64,000 bases of DNA, taken from positions 95,836 through 159,835 of the forward strand of contig NZ_JAKSXW010000115.1 in NCBI RefSeq assembly GCF_022829405.1. The letters are read 5' to 3'. Under the pieces are notes generated by a model. It was not told where the DNA came from. It saw only the letters and a list, made by a program, of their open reading frames with translations, and did not search any database. This DNA is from Methylobacterium sp. J-076 (GTDB lineage: Bacteria; Pseudomonadota; Alphaproteobacteria; Rhizobiales; Beijerinckiaceae). Below, piece by piece: positions 47,841 to 56,242 of the stretch; position 1 is the stretch's first letter; every line of letters starts with the position of its first letter. Made by a program: the position numbers and the translations under genes.

Positions 47841-48958
47841 CGGCGCTGACCCGCCGCGGCGGCTCCCTGGAAGGCGGCCCCGTCGAGCGCGATGGCCGCG
47901 ACGGGCTGGCCGGGCCGCAGGAACTGGATGCCCGCCACCACCACGTGCTCGCCGGGCTCGACGCCGGATTTCAGCGTGATGACGTTCGGCCCGTACTGGG
48001 CGATGACGACCTTGCGGACGTCCACCGTCCCCGTGCCCGGGTCGTAGACCCAGACCGCCGGCTCGTCGGCGTAGCGGTAGAGGGCGGACCAGGGGAGCAC
48101 CACGACGTCCTGCGGCAGGGAGTGCCCGCGCCCGACCACCACCGCCCCGAGGGCCATGGCGGGCGGGGTCGATTCGAGACCGATCTTGACGCGGACGGTG
48201 CCGCTCGACGCGTCCACCGTGGGCGAGATCTCCCGAATCGTCCCCCTGATCGCCACCTGTGGATCGGCCTGGAGCGAGACATCGACGGTCTTGTCGCCCA
48301 GCGGCCGGGCCGTCAGGGCCTCGTAGACGTTGAAGACCGCGTCCCGGGGGCCGTCCTGGGCGAGGACGAGGACGGTCTGGCCCGATTGGACCACCTGCCC
48401 CACCTCGAAATCGCGGCGGGTGACGATTCCCGGAATGCCCGCGCGCAGCTCCGTGTAGCTGAACTGCTCCTGCGCCGTGCCGAGGGCCGCCTTCGCCGAA
48501 TCGAGGGTGGCCTGGGCCGTGCGCAGCTCCTGCTCCGCGTTGTCGTAGCTCGGACGCGTCGTGAAGCCCCCGCCGAGGAGTTCCTTCTGCCGGTCGAAGG
48601 TGAGCTTGGCCTGCGTCAGCTGCGCCTCGGCGGAGGACACGGCGGCGCGGGCGTTGTCGAGGTTGGCGCGCTGGGTCAGCGGCTCCAGCTCGGCCAGGAC
48701 CTGATCGGCGGCCACGTGGTCTCCGACTTCGACGACCCGCTTGGCGACCTTGCCGTTGGTCCGGAACGAGACGTTCACCAGCGCCTGGGCCTGGATATCG
48801 CCGCTGAAGACGACATCCTCCGCGAGCGCGGTGCGGTGAGCCTCGACGACGCGCACCCGGAGCCGGCCCGCCTCGTCCGGCGCGGCCGAGGCCGCGGTGA
48901 GCAGCGGGGCCAGGAGACAGGCGGCGATGGCGACACGGGGGCGGTGGCGAAGGGGCAT
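47837..48958 (-). CDS. RND periplasmic adaptor, first gene of the efflux operon
   Basis: This second membrane-fusion protein has 373 residues and a cleavable signal peptide (cleavage near 'TAASAAP', no lipobox Cys). Lipoyl motifs 'NVSFRTNGKVAKRVVEVGD' and 'AGIPGIVTRRDFEVGQVV' flank the coiled hairpin with 'ANLDNARAAVSSAEAQLTQ'. It is the promoter-proximal gene of the three-gene operon, directly beside the TetR operator, and is coupled to the next adaptor by a 4-nt overlap. Confidence 0.92.
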   Translation of the reverse strand: MPLRHRPRVAIAACLLAPLLTAASAAPDEAGRLRVRVVEAHRTALAEDVVFSGDIQAQALVNVSFRTNGKVAKRVVEVGDHVAADQVLAELEPLTQRANLDNARAAVSSAEAQLTQAKLTFDRQKELLGGGFTTRPSYDNAEQELRTAQATLDSAKAALGTAQEQFSYTELRAGIPGIVTRRDFEVGQVVQSGQTVLVLAQDGPRDAVFNVYEALTARPLGDKTVDVSLQADPQVAIRGTIREISPTVDASSGTVRVKIGLESTPPAMALGAVVVGRGHSLPQDVVVLPWSALYRYADEPAVWVYDPGTGTVDVRKVVIAQYGPNVITLKSGVEPGEHVVVAGIQFLRPGQPVAAIALDGAAFQGAAAAGQRR

Positions 48959-49028
48959 GGCATCTGCGGCGGCGCGGCGGGCACCGGTCGGACCGGCACC
49001 GTGGCGCTTCTCTAATCCAATCGCTACA

Positions 49029-49044
49029 TACCGTCCAGTCGGTA
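49029..49044. promoter_or_regulatory. TetR-type operator between efflux operon and regulator
   Basis: TACCG (49029-49033) and CGGTA (49040-49044) are inverted repeats around tccagt; the centre is itself near-symmetric (TACCGTCCAGTCGGTA). This resembles operators of TetR-family efflux repressors. It is 14 bp before the tetR start and 71 bp before the adaptor gene, so it can control both. Confidence 0.7.
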
Positions 49045-49057
49045 GCTAAGGATCGTC

Positions 49058-49630
49058 ATGCCGGAGAAGCGGAAGCGGCTCGTCGAACGACCGGAGATCA
49101 TCCTCGACGCGGCGGACGCCGTGCTCCTCAGCCGGGGGGCGCGGGGCCTGACGATCGATGCGGTGGCGGCCGAGGCTAAGCTCAGCAAGGGCGGCGTGCT
49201 GCACCACTTCGCCTCCAAGGACGCGCTGGTGGTCGCCCTGGTGGCCCGCAAGCTCGCCACCCTGCGGGCGGGCATCGCCGCATGCGAGGAGGCGCAGCCG
49301 CCGGAGGGCAAGAGCCCGTCGCGGGCGATGGTCACGCATTTCCGGCAATCCCTGTGCGAGGAAGACGAGATCTCCCGCGCCCTGCTCCTCGCCTCGGTGG
49401 AGAATCGCGCGGCCCTGGCGGACTATCAGGACTTCGCCCGGGAGCGGCTCGCCCGCCTCGCCGCGGCGGAGGGCGGGTTCGGGCCGGGATCTGTGCTGTT
49501 CTTCGCCATCGTCGGGATCTCCATGGGGCGGGCGCTGGGCTTCCACCACTTCGCCCCGGAGGAGTTGGACGACGTGTTCGCGGCCCTGGACGGGATCGCG
49601 CAAACGGCCCCATCGCCCGCGGCGGATTGA
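49058..49630 (+). CDS. TetR-family repressor of the divergent RND operon
   Basis: The 190-residue regulator has an N-terminal helix-turn-helix ('[20 protein letters not shown]', about 31-50) and a ligand-binding C-terminal domain of the TetR_C type. It is divergent from the adaptor-adaptor-pump operon with a palindrome in the 99-bp gap, the standard layout of an efflux repressor that also represses itself. The ATG at 49058 has AAGGA 5 nt upstream. The inducing compound is unknown. Confidence 0.9.
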   Translation: MPEKRKRLVERPEIILDAADAVLLSRGARGLTIDAVAAEAKLSKGGVLHHFASKDALVVALVARKLATLRAGIAACEEAQPPEGKSPSRAMVTHFRQSLCEEDEISRALLLASVENRAALADYQDFARERLARLAAAEGGFGPGSVLFFAIVGISMGRALGFHHFAPEELDDVFAALDGIAQTAPSPAAD

Positions 49631-49718
49631 CGGGGGCGGGTTGCGGGCTCCCTCTGGCCTTCCGCGCCAGTTGCGCGCAAAGGCTTCCGGCGAGAATCCC
49701 GTCTGTCCGGAGCCCCCG

Positions 49719-50705
49719 ATGGATATCGCCACCCTCGCCCCCTACGCCCGGCAGGTTCTGGAGGAGGCCACGCTCCCCGAACTGCCGAACCACTACCGGG
49801 GCAAGGTTCGGGACAACTACGACCTGCCGGACGGGCGCCGCATCCTCATCACCTCGGACCGGATCAGCGCCTTCGACGTCGCCCTGGCGGCGATCCCCTT
49901 CAAGGGGCAGGTGCTGACCCAGACGGCCCGGTTCTGGTTCGAGCGCACGGGGGACATCTGCCCGAACCACGTCCTCGCCTATCCCGACCCCAACGTGGTG
50001 GTGGGGCGGCGGCTCGCGATCCTGCCGGTGGAGATCGTGGTGCGGGGCTACCTCGCGGGCACGACCTCGACCTCGATCCTCACCCGCTACAGGGCGGGCG
50101 AGCGCGAGATGTACGGTCACCGCCTGCCGGACGGGATGGCGCCGCACCAGAAGCTCGACCGGCCGCTGATCACACCCACCACCAAGGCCGGGCACGGGGA
50201 CCACGACGAGCCCCTGACCGAGGCCGAGATCCTCGGGCGCGGCCTGCTGACGCCCGAGCAATGGCGCACCGTGAGCGAGGCCGCCCTGGGCCTGTTCGCC
50301 CGCGGGCAGGACATCGCGGCGGAGCGCGGGCTGATCCTCGCCGACACCAAGTACGAGTTCGGCCTCGACGGCGACGGGCGCATCGTCCTGGCCGACGAGA
50401 TCCACACCCCCGACAGCAGCCGCTACTGGTTCGCCCAGAGCTATCCGGACCGCTTCGCCGCCGGTGCGAGCCCGGAGAGCTTCGACAAGGACTTCATGCG
50501 CAACTGGGTCGTGGCCCGCTGCGACCCCTACAAGGACCCGATCCCGGAGATTCCCGCCGAGGTGATCCTGGAGACAGCGGCGGTCTACATCCGCGCCTTC
50601 GAGACCATCACCGGCCAGCCCTTCGCCCTGCCCGATCCGGCGGAGATCCCCCTGGACCGCATCCGCCGGAACATCGCGGCGTATCTCGCCGGGGGACGAG
50701 AGTGA
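49719..50705 (+). CDS. purC: SAICAR synthetase, long form
   Basis: The enzyme joins aspartate to CAIR in purine synthesis. At 328 residues it is the long form resembling eukaryotic Ade1 rather than the about 240-residue E. coli PurC. The motifs '[18 protein letters not shown]', '[10 protein letters not shown]', '[13 protein letters not shown]', '[12 protein letters not shown]' and '[13 protein letters not shown]' line the ATP and substrate sites. Alphaproteobacteria often have a second, short PurC in the purine operon; whether this genome does cannot be seen. Confidence 0.94.
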   Translation: MDIATLAPYARQVLEEATLPELPNHYRGKVRDNYDLPDGRRILITSDRISAFDVALAAIPFKGQVLTQTARFWFERTGDICPNHVLAYPDPNVVVGRRLAILPVEIVVRGYLAGTTSTSILTRYRAGEREMYGHRLPDGMAPHQKLDRPLITPTTKAGHGDHDEPLTEAEILGRGLLTPEQWRTVSEAALGLFARGQDIAAERGLILADTKYEFGLDGDGRIVLADEIHTPDSSRYWFAQSYPDRFAAGASPESFDKDFMRNWVVARCDPYKDPIPEIPAEVILETAAVYIRAFETITGQPFALPDPAEIPLDRIRRNIAAYLAGGRE

Positions 50706-50887
50706 GGCGACCGACGGCTGCGGGACGGCCCCGGACCTAGCCGGCTGGCGCCGTCGGGGGGCGCCGCCCTGCACCGGGCCGGTGCCGACGGAGGGAGGCT
50801 CGACGGCCCTCAGCGCAAAGCGTGACGGAACCGGAAGCCGGCTGTGCGATTGTGCCGCCAGGCTTGTCGCTCCCGCGGCGGGCCGCC

Positions 50888-51406
50888 ATGCCCTCCGACC
50901 CGGTGGCGCCTCCGGCCATGTCCTCCGCTTCCGCCGTCGTGAGACCCGGACACTTCGCCCTGGCCCTCGCCGTGGCGTGGGTGACCCTGTTCGCGTTCTA
51001 CCTCATGTTCGCTGGCTCGGTCAGCCTGAACGAGGCGGGGACGGGTGCGGCGGCGGCCACCCTCGCCTGCATCTGGTGGGCGTTCGGCGGACGGCGCGGC
51101 GGCATGCGCTTCTCCGGCTGGCCCAGCGCCCTCGGGCCCCTGTGGCGGGCGACCGTCGGCCTGCCCGCCGCGACGGCGAAAGTCGCCGGGCAACTCGCCC
51201 GCGCCGCGATCCGGGGGGCGCCCCCCGGCACCGTGGACTACGAGCGCGACGCCGACAGCGCCTGGGCCACCGCCGAGGCCCCGGCCGAGCGGGCCCTCGG
51301 CCTGATCGCGGCCTCCCTGGCGCCGGACAGCTACGTGCTGCGGGAGAAGGGCGGCGACGCCGGCATCGTCACCCATTCCCTGGCGCCGCAGGAGGCCCGC
51401 CCGTGA
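50888..51406 (+). CDS. mrpE: Mrp/Mbh antiporter subunit E
   Basis: This small membrane subunit of a cation/proton antiporter complex has two N-terminal helices ('HFALALAVAWVTLFAFYLMF' and the following segment) and a cytoplasmic domain with 'PDSYVLREKGG', typical of MrpE/MnhE. It is about 172 residues from the ATG at 50888; another ATG at 50918 is possible. It is first in a seven-gene chain (E-F-G-MbhD-MbhE/B-C-D), each joined by 4-nt overlaps. MrpE is thought to help assembly. Confidence 0.85.
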   Translation: MPSDPVAPPAMSSASAVVRPGHFALALAVAWVTLFAFYLMFAGSVSLNEAGTGAAAATLACIWWAFGGRRGGMRFSGWPSALGPLWRATVGLPAATAKVAGQLARAAIRGAPPGTVDYERDADSAWATAEAPAERALGLIAASLAPDSYVLREKGGDAGIVTHSLAPQEARP

Positions 51407-51654
51407 GCGTGTGGACGATCGCCCTCCTCGCCCTGATGCCGCCCCTGGTGCTGGCGGTGGCCCTGACGTGGCGCGGGCGGCCGGGGCAGCGCCTCGCCGC
51501 CTACCAGCTCGCCGGGACGATCGGCGTCACCGTGCTGACGCTCCTCACCTTCGCCACCGACCAGGCGTCGGTCACCGACCTCGCCCTGACGCTCGTCCTC
51601 CTCACCCTGCCCGGCACCCTGCTGCTGTCCGTCTTCCTGGAGCGGTGGATATGA
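51403..51654 (+). CDS. mrpF: Mrp antiporter subunit F
   Basis: This 83-residue protein with three membrane helices begins at a GTG overlapping the mrpE stop (GTGA). 'RLAAYQLAGTIGVTVLTLL' and 'TDLALTLVLLTLPGTLLLS' match the MrpF/MnhF (MbhB) family. It is part of the antiporter membrane module. Confidence 0.85.
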   Translation: MSVWTIALLALMPPLVLAVALTWRGRPGQRLAAYQLAGTIGVTVLTLLTFATDQASVTDLALTLVLLTLPGTLLLSVFLERWI

Positions 51655-51935
51655 GCACCCTCGTCGGCGCCCTCCTGGCCCTCACCGTCGGCGTGACGTG
51701 GCTGTCGGCCCTCGCGATCCTGCGCATGCCCCGGGCCCTAGACCGCTTCCACGCCACCTCGTTCCTGAACGTCGCCACCGGCGTCTGCGTCACCGCCGTG
51801 AGCTTCGCCGCGGACGGGGTGTCCGACCGCTCGCTGAAAGTCCTGCTGATGATGGTGCTGCTCGTCGCCTTCGGCGCGGTGCTGTCCCACGCCGCCGGCC
51901 GGGCGGTGCTGCTGCGGGAAGGGCGCTCGGCGTGA
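51651..51935 (+). CDS. mrpG: Mrp antiporter subunit G
   Basis: This 94-residue protein starts with an ATG overlapping the mrpF stop (ATGA). It has three helices and the MrpG/MnhG/MbhC signature 'ILRMPRALDRFHATSFLN', matching the family's 'R-x-P-D-x-Y-x-R-x-H' motif in altered form. Confidence 0.87.
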   Translation: MSTLVGALLALTVGVTWLSALAILRMPRALDRFHATSFLNVATGVCVTAVSFAADGVSDRSLKVLLMMVLLVAFGAVLSHAAGRAVLLREGRSA

Positions 51936-52198
51936 GCGTCCTCATCCCCCTCCTGTTCCTCATCACCGCCGTCTCCGGCACGGCGATCGTGCTGATCCGC
52001 GACCCGAGCCGGCAGATCTTCGCCATCGCCGCCAACGGCATCGTGCTGACGATCCTGTTCACCGCCCTCCAGGCCCCCGACGTCGCCCTGTCCGAACTCG
52101 CCGTGGGCGGGGCCGCGGTGCCGCTCCTGTTCCTCGTCGCCCTGATGGCCGTGCGGGCCGGCACCGCAGACCAGGAATCCGGGGGCGACGGACGATGA
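51932..52198 (+). CDS. MbhD-like subunit (DUF4040), equivalent to a C-terminal piece of MrpA
   Basis: This 88-residue protein has three helices and a GTG start overlapping mrpG (GTGA). The segment 'ALQAPDVALSELAVGGA' is the DUF4040 hallmark. In classical Mrp complexes this domain is fused to the large MrpA subunit, but in archaeal membrane-bound hydrogenases it is a separate gene, mbhD. Here it is separate and no NuoL-like N-terminal MrpA exists in the operon. Confidence 0.82.
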   Translation: MSVLIPLLFLITAVSGTAIVLIRDPSRQIFAIAANGIVLTILFTALQAPDVALSELAVGGAAVPLLFLVALMAVRAGTADQESGGDGR

Positions 52199-52971
52199 GC
52201 CCCCGCCTGCGCCTCACCCTCCTCGGGGCGGCCCTGGCCGGCCTGCTCCCCGGCGCCGTCGCGGTGATCGGCCGCCTGCCGGAATTCGGCGCGACCATCG
52301 CGGCCTACGGCGAGCGGATCAACGCCATCGTGCCCGCCGAGCGGCACGTCGCCAACATGGTCAGCGCCATCAACTTCGACCTGCGCGGCCTCGATACCCT
52401 GGGCGAGGAGTTCATGCTGCTTGCCGCCATCACCGGCACGGTGGTGCTGTTGCGCGGCCGGCGCGGCGAGGAGACCACCGACCGGGCCATGCGCCTGCCG
52501 GGCCGGGCGATCCTGCCCCGCTCGGAGGCGGTGGTGCTCACCTGCCGCCTCGTCGGCCCCCTGCTCATGCTGTTCGGCCTCTACATCGTCGTCCACGCGA
52601 CGGTGACGCCGGGCGGCGGTTTCCAGGGCGGCGTGATCCTCGCCTCCGGCACCCTGCTCGCCTATCTCGGCGAGGGCTATGCGGGCTGGCGGGACGTGGT
52701 GCGCAGCCACTGGCTCGACGCCATGGAGGGCGGGGGCGCCTTCCTGTTCGTGCTGTGCGGCCTCGCGCCGATGCTGACCGGCGCGGCCTTCATGCAGAAC
52801 GTGCTGCCCCTCGGGACCTTCCGCGACCTGTATTCCGGCGGCCTGATGCTCATCGAGAATGCCGGCGTGGCGCTCGCCGTCTGTGGCGGGTTCACGCAGC
52901 TCTTCCTGGAGTTCTTGGAGGAGACGCGGGAATCCGCGGGCCCGGAAGAATCGGGAGAGGACTCCGCGTGA
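52195..52971 (+). CDS. mrpB: Fused MbhE-MrpB antiporter subunit
   Basis: This 258-residue subunit has two parts. The N-terminal part (about 1-90) contains 'SAINFDLRGLDTLGEEFML', the MbhE/MrpA C-terminal signature. The C-terminal part (about 110-245) is the MnhB/MrpB domain ('LYIVVHATVTPGGGFQGG' and 'NVLPLGTFRDLYSGG'). In archaeal Mbh these are MbhE and MbhF; in Mrp the first is fused to MrpA. Its start overlaps the DUF4040 gene (ATGA). Confidence 0.86.
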   Translation: MSPRLRLTLLGAALAGLLPGAVAVIGRLPEFGATIAAYGERINAIVPAERHVANMVSAINFDLRGLDTLGEEFMLLAAITGTVVLLRGRRGEETTDRAMRLPGRAILPRSEAVVLTCRLVGPLLMLFGLYIVVHATVTPGGGFQGGVILASGTLLAYLGEGYAGWRDVVRSHWLDAMEGGGAFLFVLCGLAPMLTGAAFMQNVLPLGTFRDLYSGGLMLIENAGVALAVCGGFTQLFLEFLEETRESAGPEESGEDSA

Positions 52972-53324
52972 CTTGGCTGCCCTACGCCGTCGCCGCCTGG
53001 CTGTTCGCCGCCGGGCTCTACGGTCTCGCCTCGAGCCGGAACCTGATCCACCTCGTGGGCTGCCTGTCGGTGTGCCAGTCCGCGACCTACGTCCTGCTGC
53101 TCGGCCTCGGCTACCGCTGGGGCAGCATCGCGCCGATCTTCTACGACCACCCGCCCGGGACCCCCGCCGTGGACCCGGTGATGCAGGCTCTCGTCCTCAC
53201 CGACATCGTCGTCGGCGCCACGCTGACCGCCCTGCTCCTCGTCCTCACCGTGCAGATCTTCAAGCGCAGCGGCACCCTCGACCCCGAGCACCTGCGGCCG
53301 ATCCGCCGCCGGGGTGCCAAGTGA
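52968..53324 (+). CDS. mrpC: Mrp antiporter subunit C (NuoK-like)
   Basis: This 118-residue three-helix protein is homologous to NuoK/MnhC. The family's 'DPVMQALVLTDIVVGATLTA' segment is clear, with the conserved acidic residue in helix two region replaced by polar residues. The GTG overlaps the mrpB stop (GTGA) with GGGAGAGG upstream. Confidence 0.88.
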   Translation: MTWLPYAVAAWLFAAGLYGLASSRNLIHLVGCLSVCQSATYVLLLGLGYRWGSIAPIFYDHPPGTPAVDPVMQALVLTDIVVGATLTALLLVLTVQIFKRSGTLDPEHLRPIRRRGAK

Positions 53325-55090
53325 GCGCCGCCCTGCTCCCGGGCTGGCCGGCCGCCGCCCTCGTGCCCCTGCCGGTCGCCATCCCCCTGGCGGTCTGCGC
53401 GGGGCTGCTGGCCACCGCCCATTTCCTGCCCAAGCGCCTGCCCGACATCCTCGCCGCCGTCACCGCCCTCGTGGTGAGCGGCCTCTGCGCGTGGCTCGCC
53501 GTCCGGGCCGGCGACGGCACGGTGGATTACTGGTTCGGCGGCTGGGAGCCCCGCCAGGGCGTCGCCCTCGGCATCGGCTTCTCGGTCGATGCGGCGAGCG
53601 GCTGGATCGCCGCCTTCATCGGGCTGCTCTACGCCCTGGCCTTCGTCTTCGCCTGGGGGTTCTTCGCCCACACCCACGGGCATTTCCAGATCCTGATGCT
53701 GCTGTTCCTGGCGGCGATGGTGGGCTTCTGCTTCACCCGTGACCTGTTCAACCTGTTCGTCTGGTTCGAGGTGATGAGCGTGGCGGCCTTCGCCCTCACC
53801 GCCTACCATCTCGAGGAATCCGCGCTGACGGGCGCCCTGAACTTCACGGTCGTCAACAGCCTCGCGGGCTTCCTGATGCTCGGCGGGATCGGCCTGCTCT
53901 ACGCCCGGGCCGAGACCCTCGACTTCGCCGGCATCGCGGCGTCCGTCGCCCATTCCGGCCGCGACCCGGTGGTGGCCGGGGGCTTCTGCCTCGTCGCCGC
54001 CGCGCTGATGATCAAGGCCGCGGCGGTGCCGTTCCAGTTCTGGCTGGCCGACGCGCACACCGTGGCGCCGAGCCCGGTTTCGGTGATCTTCTCCGGGGCC
54101 ATGGTGTCGCTCGGCGTCTTCGGCCTCGCCAAGCTCTCGGCCTTCGTCTTCGCCGGCTCGGGCCAGATCCGGGACACCCTGCCCCCCCTGATGATCGGCC
54201 TCGGCGCGGTCGGCGCCGTCCTCGGCGGGTGGATGGCCCTGCTCCAGCGCCATCTCAAGCGGCTGCTGGCCTTCTCCACCATCTCCCATGCGGGGATCAT
54301 GCTCACCGGAATCGGCGCCCTGTCGGCGGGCGGGACCGGGGGCCTCCTCGTCTACGTCGTCGGCCACGGGATGGTGAAGGGCGGCCTGTTCATGATCGCC
54401 GGCATCCTCCTGGCCACCCGCGCCAGCGTCGATGAGATCTCCCTGCGCGGCCTCGGCCGGGGCATCGGGCCGGCGGGCGCGGCGATGGCGGTGGCCGGGC
54501 TCCTCCTCGCCGGCCTGCCGGTGGGGCTGCTCGACCAGGGCTCGCGCCTCCTGCACGGCGCCTTGGAAGGCGCGCACCCCTACGCCCTGGCCGCCAACCT
54601 CGTCGGCGCGGCCCTGACCGGGGCGGCGGTGCTGCGCGCCGCCGGGCGGATCTTCCTCGGCCTCGGCGAGGACCCCGGCGACGAGGCCGGCGCGCCGAGC
54701 GAGGAGGAGCGGGAGAAGGCCGACCGGCCCCTCTGGCTGATGCTCGCCCCGTGCTGCGTCCTGCTCGCCGTCGACGTCGCCGTCCCGGCGGACTGGGTCC
54801 GCACCCTCGCGCCGCACGCGGTGGCGGCCTTCACCCGGCAGACGTTGACGGGCTCCCTCCACGAGGGACCGGCCTGGGCCGCGTGGGGCTCCGTCGCGGG
54901 CGCCCTCGTTCTCGCCGCCTACGCGCTGTTCCGGCAGCGCCTGCCCGGCGCCGTGGAGCGCCCCCTGAGCGTGGGCCAATCGCTGCCGGCGCGGGCCCTG
55001 GAAGGCCTGCACAGCGGGCTGATCGGCGACTACGTGGCGTGGCTCGCCGTCGGCCTCGCCCTCATCGCCGGGCTTCTGGCGCTCGCGTGA
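53321..55090 (+). CDS. mrpD: Mrp antiporter subunit D (NuoN/M-like ion-pumping subunit)
   Basis: This 589-residue, about 14-helix subunit is homologous to NuoL/M/N. The key Glu in TM5 ('LFVWFEVMSVAAFALTAYH') and the Lys in TM7 ('ALMIKAAAVPFQFWLADAH') of the proton channel are present, as is 'LKRLLAFSTISHAGIM'. It is the only large antiporter-like subunit in the cluster. The GTG overlaps the mrpC stop, and the gene ends 7 bp from the convergent DUF2827 genes. Confidence 0.92.
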   Translation: MSAALLPGWPAAALVPLPVAIPLAVCAGLLATAHFLPKRLPDILAAVTALVVSGLCAWLAVRAGDGTVDYWFGGWEPRQGVALGIGFSVDAASGWIAAFIGLLYALAFVFAWGFFAHTHGHFQILMLLFLAAMVGFCFTRDLFNLFVWFEVMSVAAFALTAYHLEESALTGALNFTVVNSLAGFLMLGGIGLLYARAETLDFAGIAASVAHSGRDPVVAGGFCLVAAALMIKAAAVPFQFWLADAHTVAPSPVSVIFSGAMVSLGVFGLAKLSAFVFAGSGQIRDTLPPLMIGLGAVGAVLGGWMALLQRHLKRLLAFSTISHAGIMLTGIGALSAGGTGGLLVYVVGHGMVKGGLFMIAGILLATRASVDEISLRGLGRGIGPAGAAMAVAGLLLAGLPVGLLDQGSRLLHGALEGAHPYALAANLVGAALTGAAVLRAAGRIFLGLGEDPGDEAGAPSEEEREKADRPLWLMLAPCCVLLAVDVAVPADWVRTLAPHAVAAFTRQTLTGSLHEGPAWAAWGSVAGALVLAAYALFRQRLPGAVERPLSVGQSLPARALEGLHSGLIGDYVAWLAVGLALIAGLLALA

Positions 55091-55097
55091 CGCCCCG

Positions 55098-56228
55098 TCA
55101 CGGGTGGGCGCCCCCGACGAGCTCGAACAGCAGGTCGTCGTAACCGACGACGAGCTGCGGATCGTCCGCCAGGAACCGGGCGATGCCCGCCCGCTGCGCC
55201 CGGGTGTAGTCCTGCCACGACCGGTCGTGGGACGTCAGGACATCGAGGAGGCGCCGTGTCCCGTCCGCGAGGTCATGGGCGTGATAGTAGTAGCCGAGGT
55301 CCTTCACGATCTCGGCGTTGTGCACCAGCGGATAGCCCTGCCAGCAGCATTCGAGGTAGAGATAGTTCAACGGCAGGCCCCATTGGTGGGACACTACCAC
55401 GTCGGTGTATTCGGCCAGGAAGGTCGGCGTGGTCACCCGGCCGATGAAGCACGCCTTGTTGGCGTGGATCAGATCCAGATGATGCATCAGTGCCGCGAAT
55501 TCGCGGTTGTCGTGGACGAATCGGTCCGAATTGGCGACGTACAGGAACCGGATCAGCTCGGGGTCCTCGCGGAAGGCCCGCTCGGCGATGAAGATCGGAT
55601 AGAGACAGAACTTCAGGACGTCGATGTTCGGCTCCAGCACCGAGATGCGCTTGCCGCCGCTCGACGGCCTGTACTCGCCGGCATTGGGCAGGGCCTTCGT
55701 CGCGGCCTGGAGGGCCATCGGATCCCAGACGAAGGGCACCTCCCGGACGGGGCAGCGGCGCAGCGTCTCGAAGAAGCCGCGGTTCAGATCCCAGACCTGC
55801 GGGATCGCCCAGATGCAATCGTAATCCCGGTTGACATAGATCGAATCGTACAACTTCCTCTGGAAGATCATCGCCTCGATGTTTTGGACGTATTCCGGGC
55901 CGCAGCAATAGCTGACGATCTTCGTGCCCTGCTGCTTCAGGGCCGCGGTATGCTCCCAGTGGATCTGGCCGCCGAGCTCGATGAGCACGTCGAGGCCGGT
56001 CCAGCCCGCCTCGAACGGCATGGTGGGGAACCGGGTCCGATCCCAGGGCAGCGTGTCGGTGATCGGCACGGGGGTGGTGTTGAGGAGCCTGACCTCGTGC
56101 CGGTACCGCGAATTCAGGAACAGCTTGGCGAGATACAGGGCGTTCTGCTTGATGCCGTTGAGCCACAGGCTTTCGTCGGCCTCCCTGAGGCCGATCGTGA
56201 TGCCGATTGTGAGGGAACGCCGCTTCAC
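55098..56228 (-). CDS. DUF2827 family protein (third of three), glycosyltransferase-like
   Basis: The 376-residue protein starts with a GTG at 56228 after GGGAG. The N-terminal half begins 'LTIGITIGLREADESLWLN' and the C-terminal half has the family's 'ISVLEPNIDVLKFCLYP' and 'VVSHQWGLPLNYLYLECCWQ' followed by 'GYPLVHNAEIVKDLGYYYH'. The latter resembles the nucleotide-sugar side of GT-B glycosyltransferases, where such 'G-x-P-L-V/I-H-N' loops bind donor. DUF2827 has no established function; soluble, cytoplasmic. It is 14 bp downstream of a paralogue and intact. Roughly 25-30% similar-looking to its neighbours by eye, so an old duplication. Confidence 0.82.
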   Translation of the reverse strand: MKRRSLTIGITIGLREADESLWLNGIKQNALYLAKLFLNSRYRHEVRLLNTTPVPITDTLPWDRTRFPTMPFEAGWTGLDVLIELGGQIHWEHTAALKQQGTKIVSYCCGPEYVQNIEAMIFQRKLYDSIYVNRDYDCIWAIPQVWDLNRGFFETLRRCPVREVPFVWDPMALQAATKALPNAGEYRPSSGGKRISVLEPNIDVLKFCLYPIFIAERAFREDPELIRFLYVANSDRFVHDNREFAALMHHLDLIHANKACFIGRVTTPTFLAEYTDVVVSHQWGLPLNYLYLECCWQGYPLVHNAEIVKDLGYYYHAHDLADGTRRLLDVLTSHDRSWQDYTRAQRAGIARFLADDPQLVVGYDDLLFELVGGAHP

Positions 56229-56242
56229 CGTCCGTCTCCCCC

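Noticed and set aside
43875..47849. Very long open frame (1324 codons) on the plus strand opposite the RND genes
   Set aside because: It is a shadow of the efflux genes on the other strand; composition is His/Arg/Gly-rich low-complexity with no domain, typical of antisense frames in GC-rich DNA.
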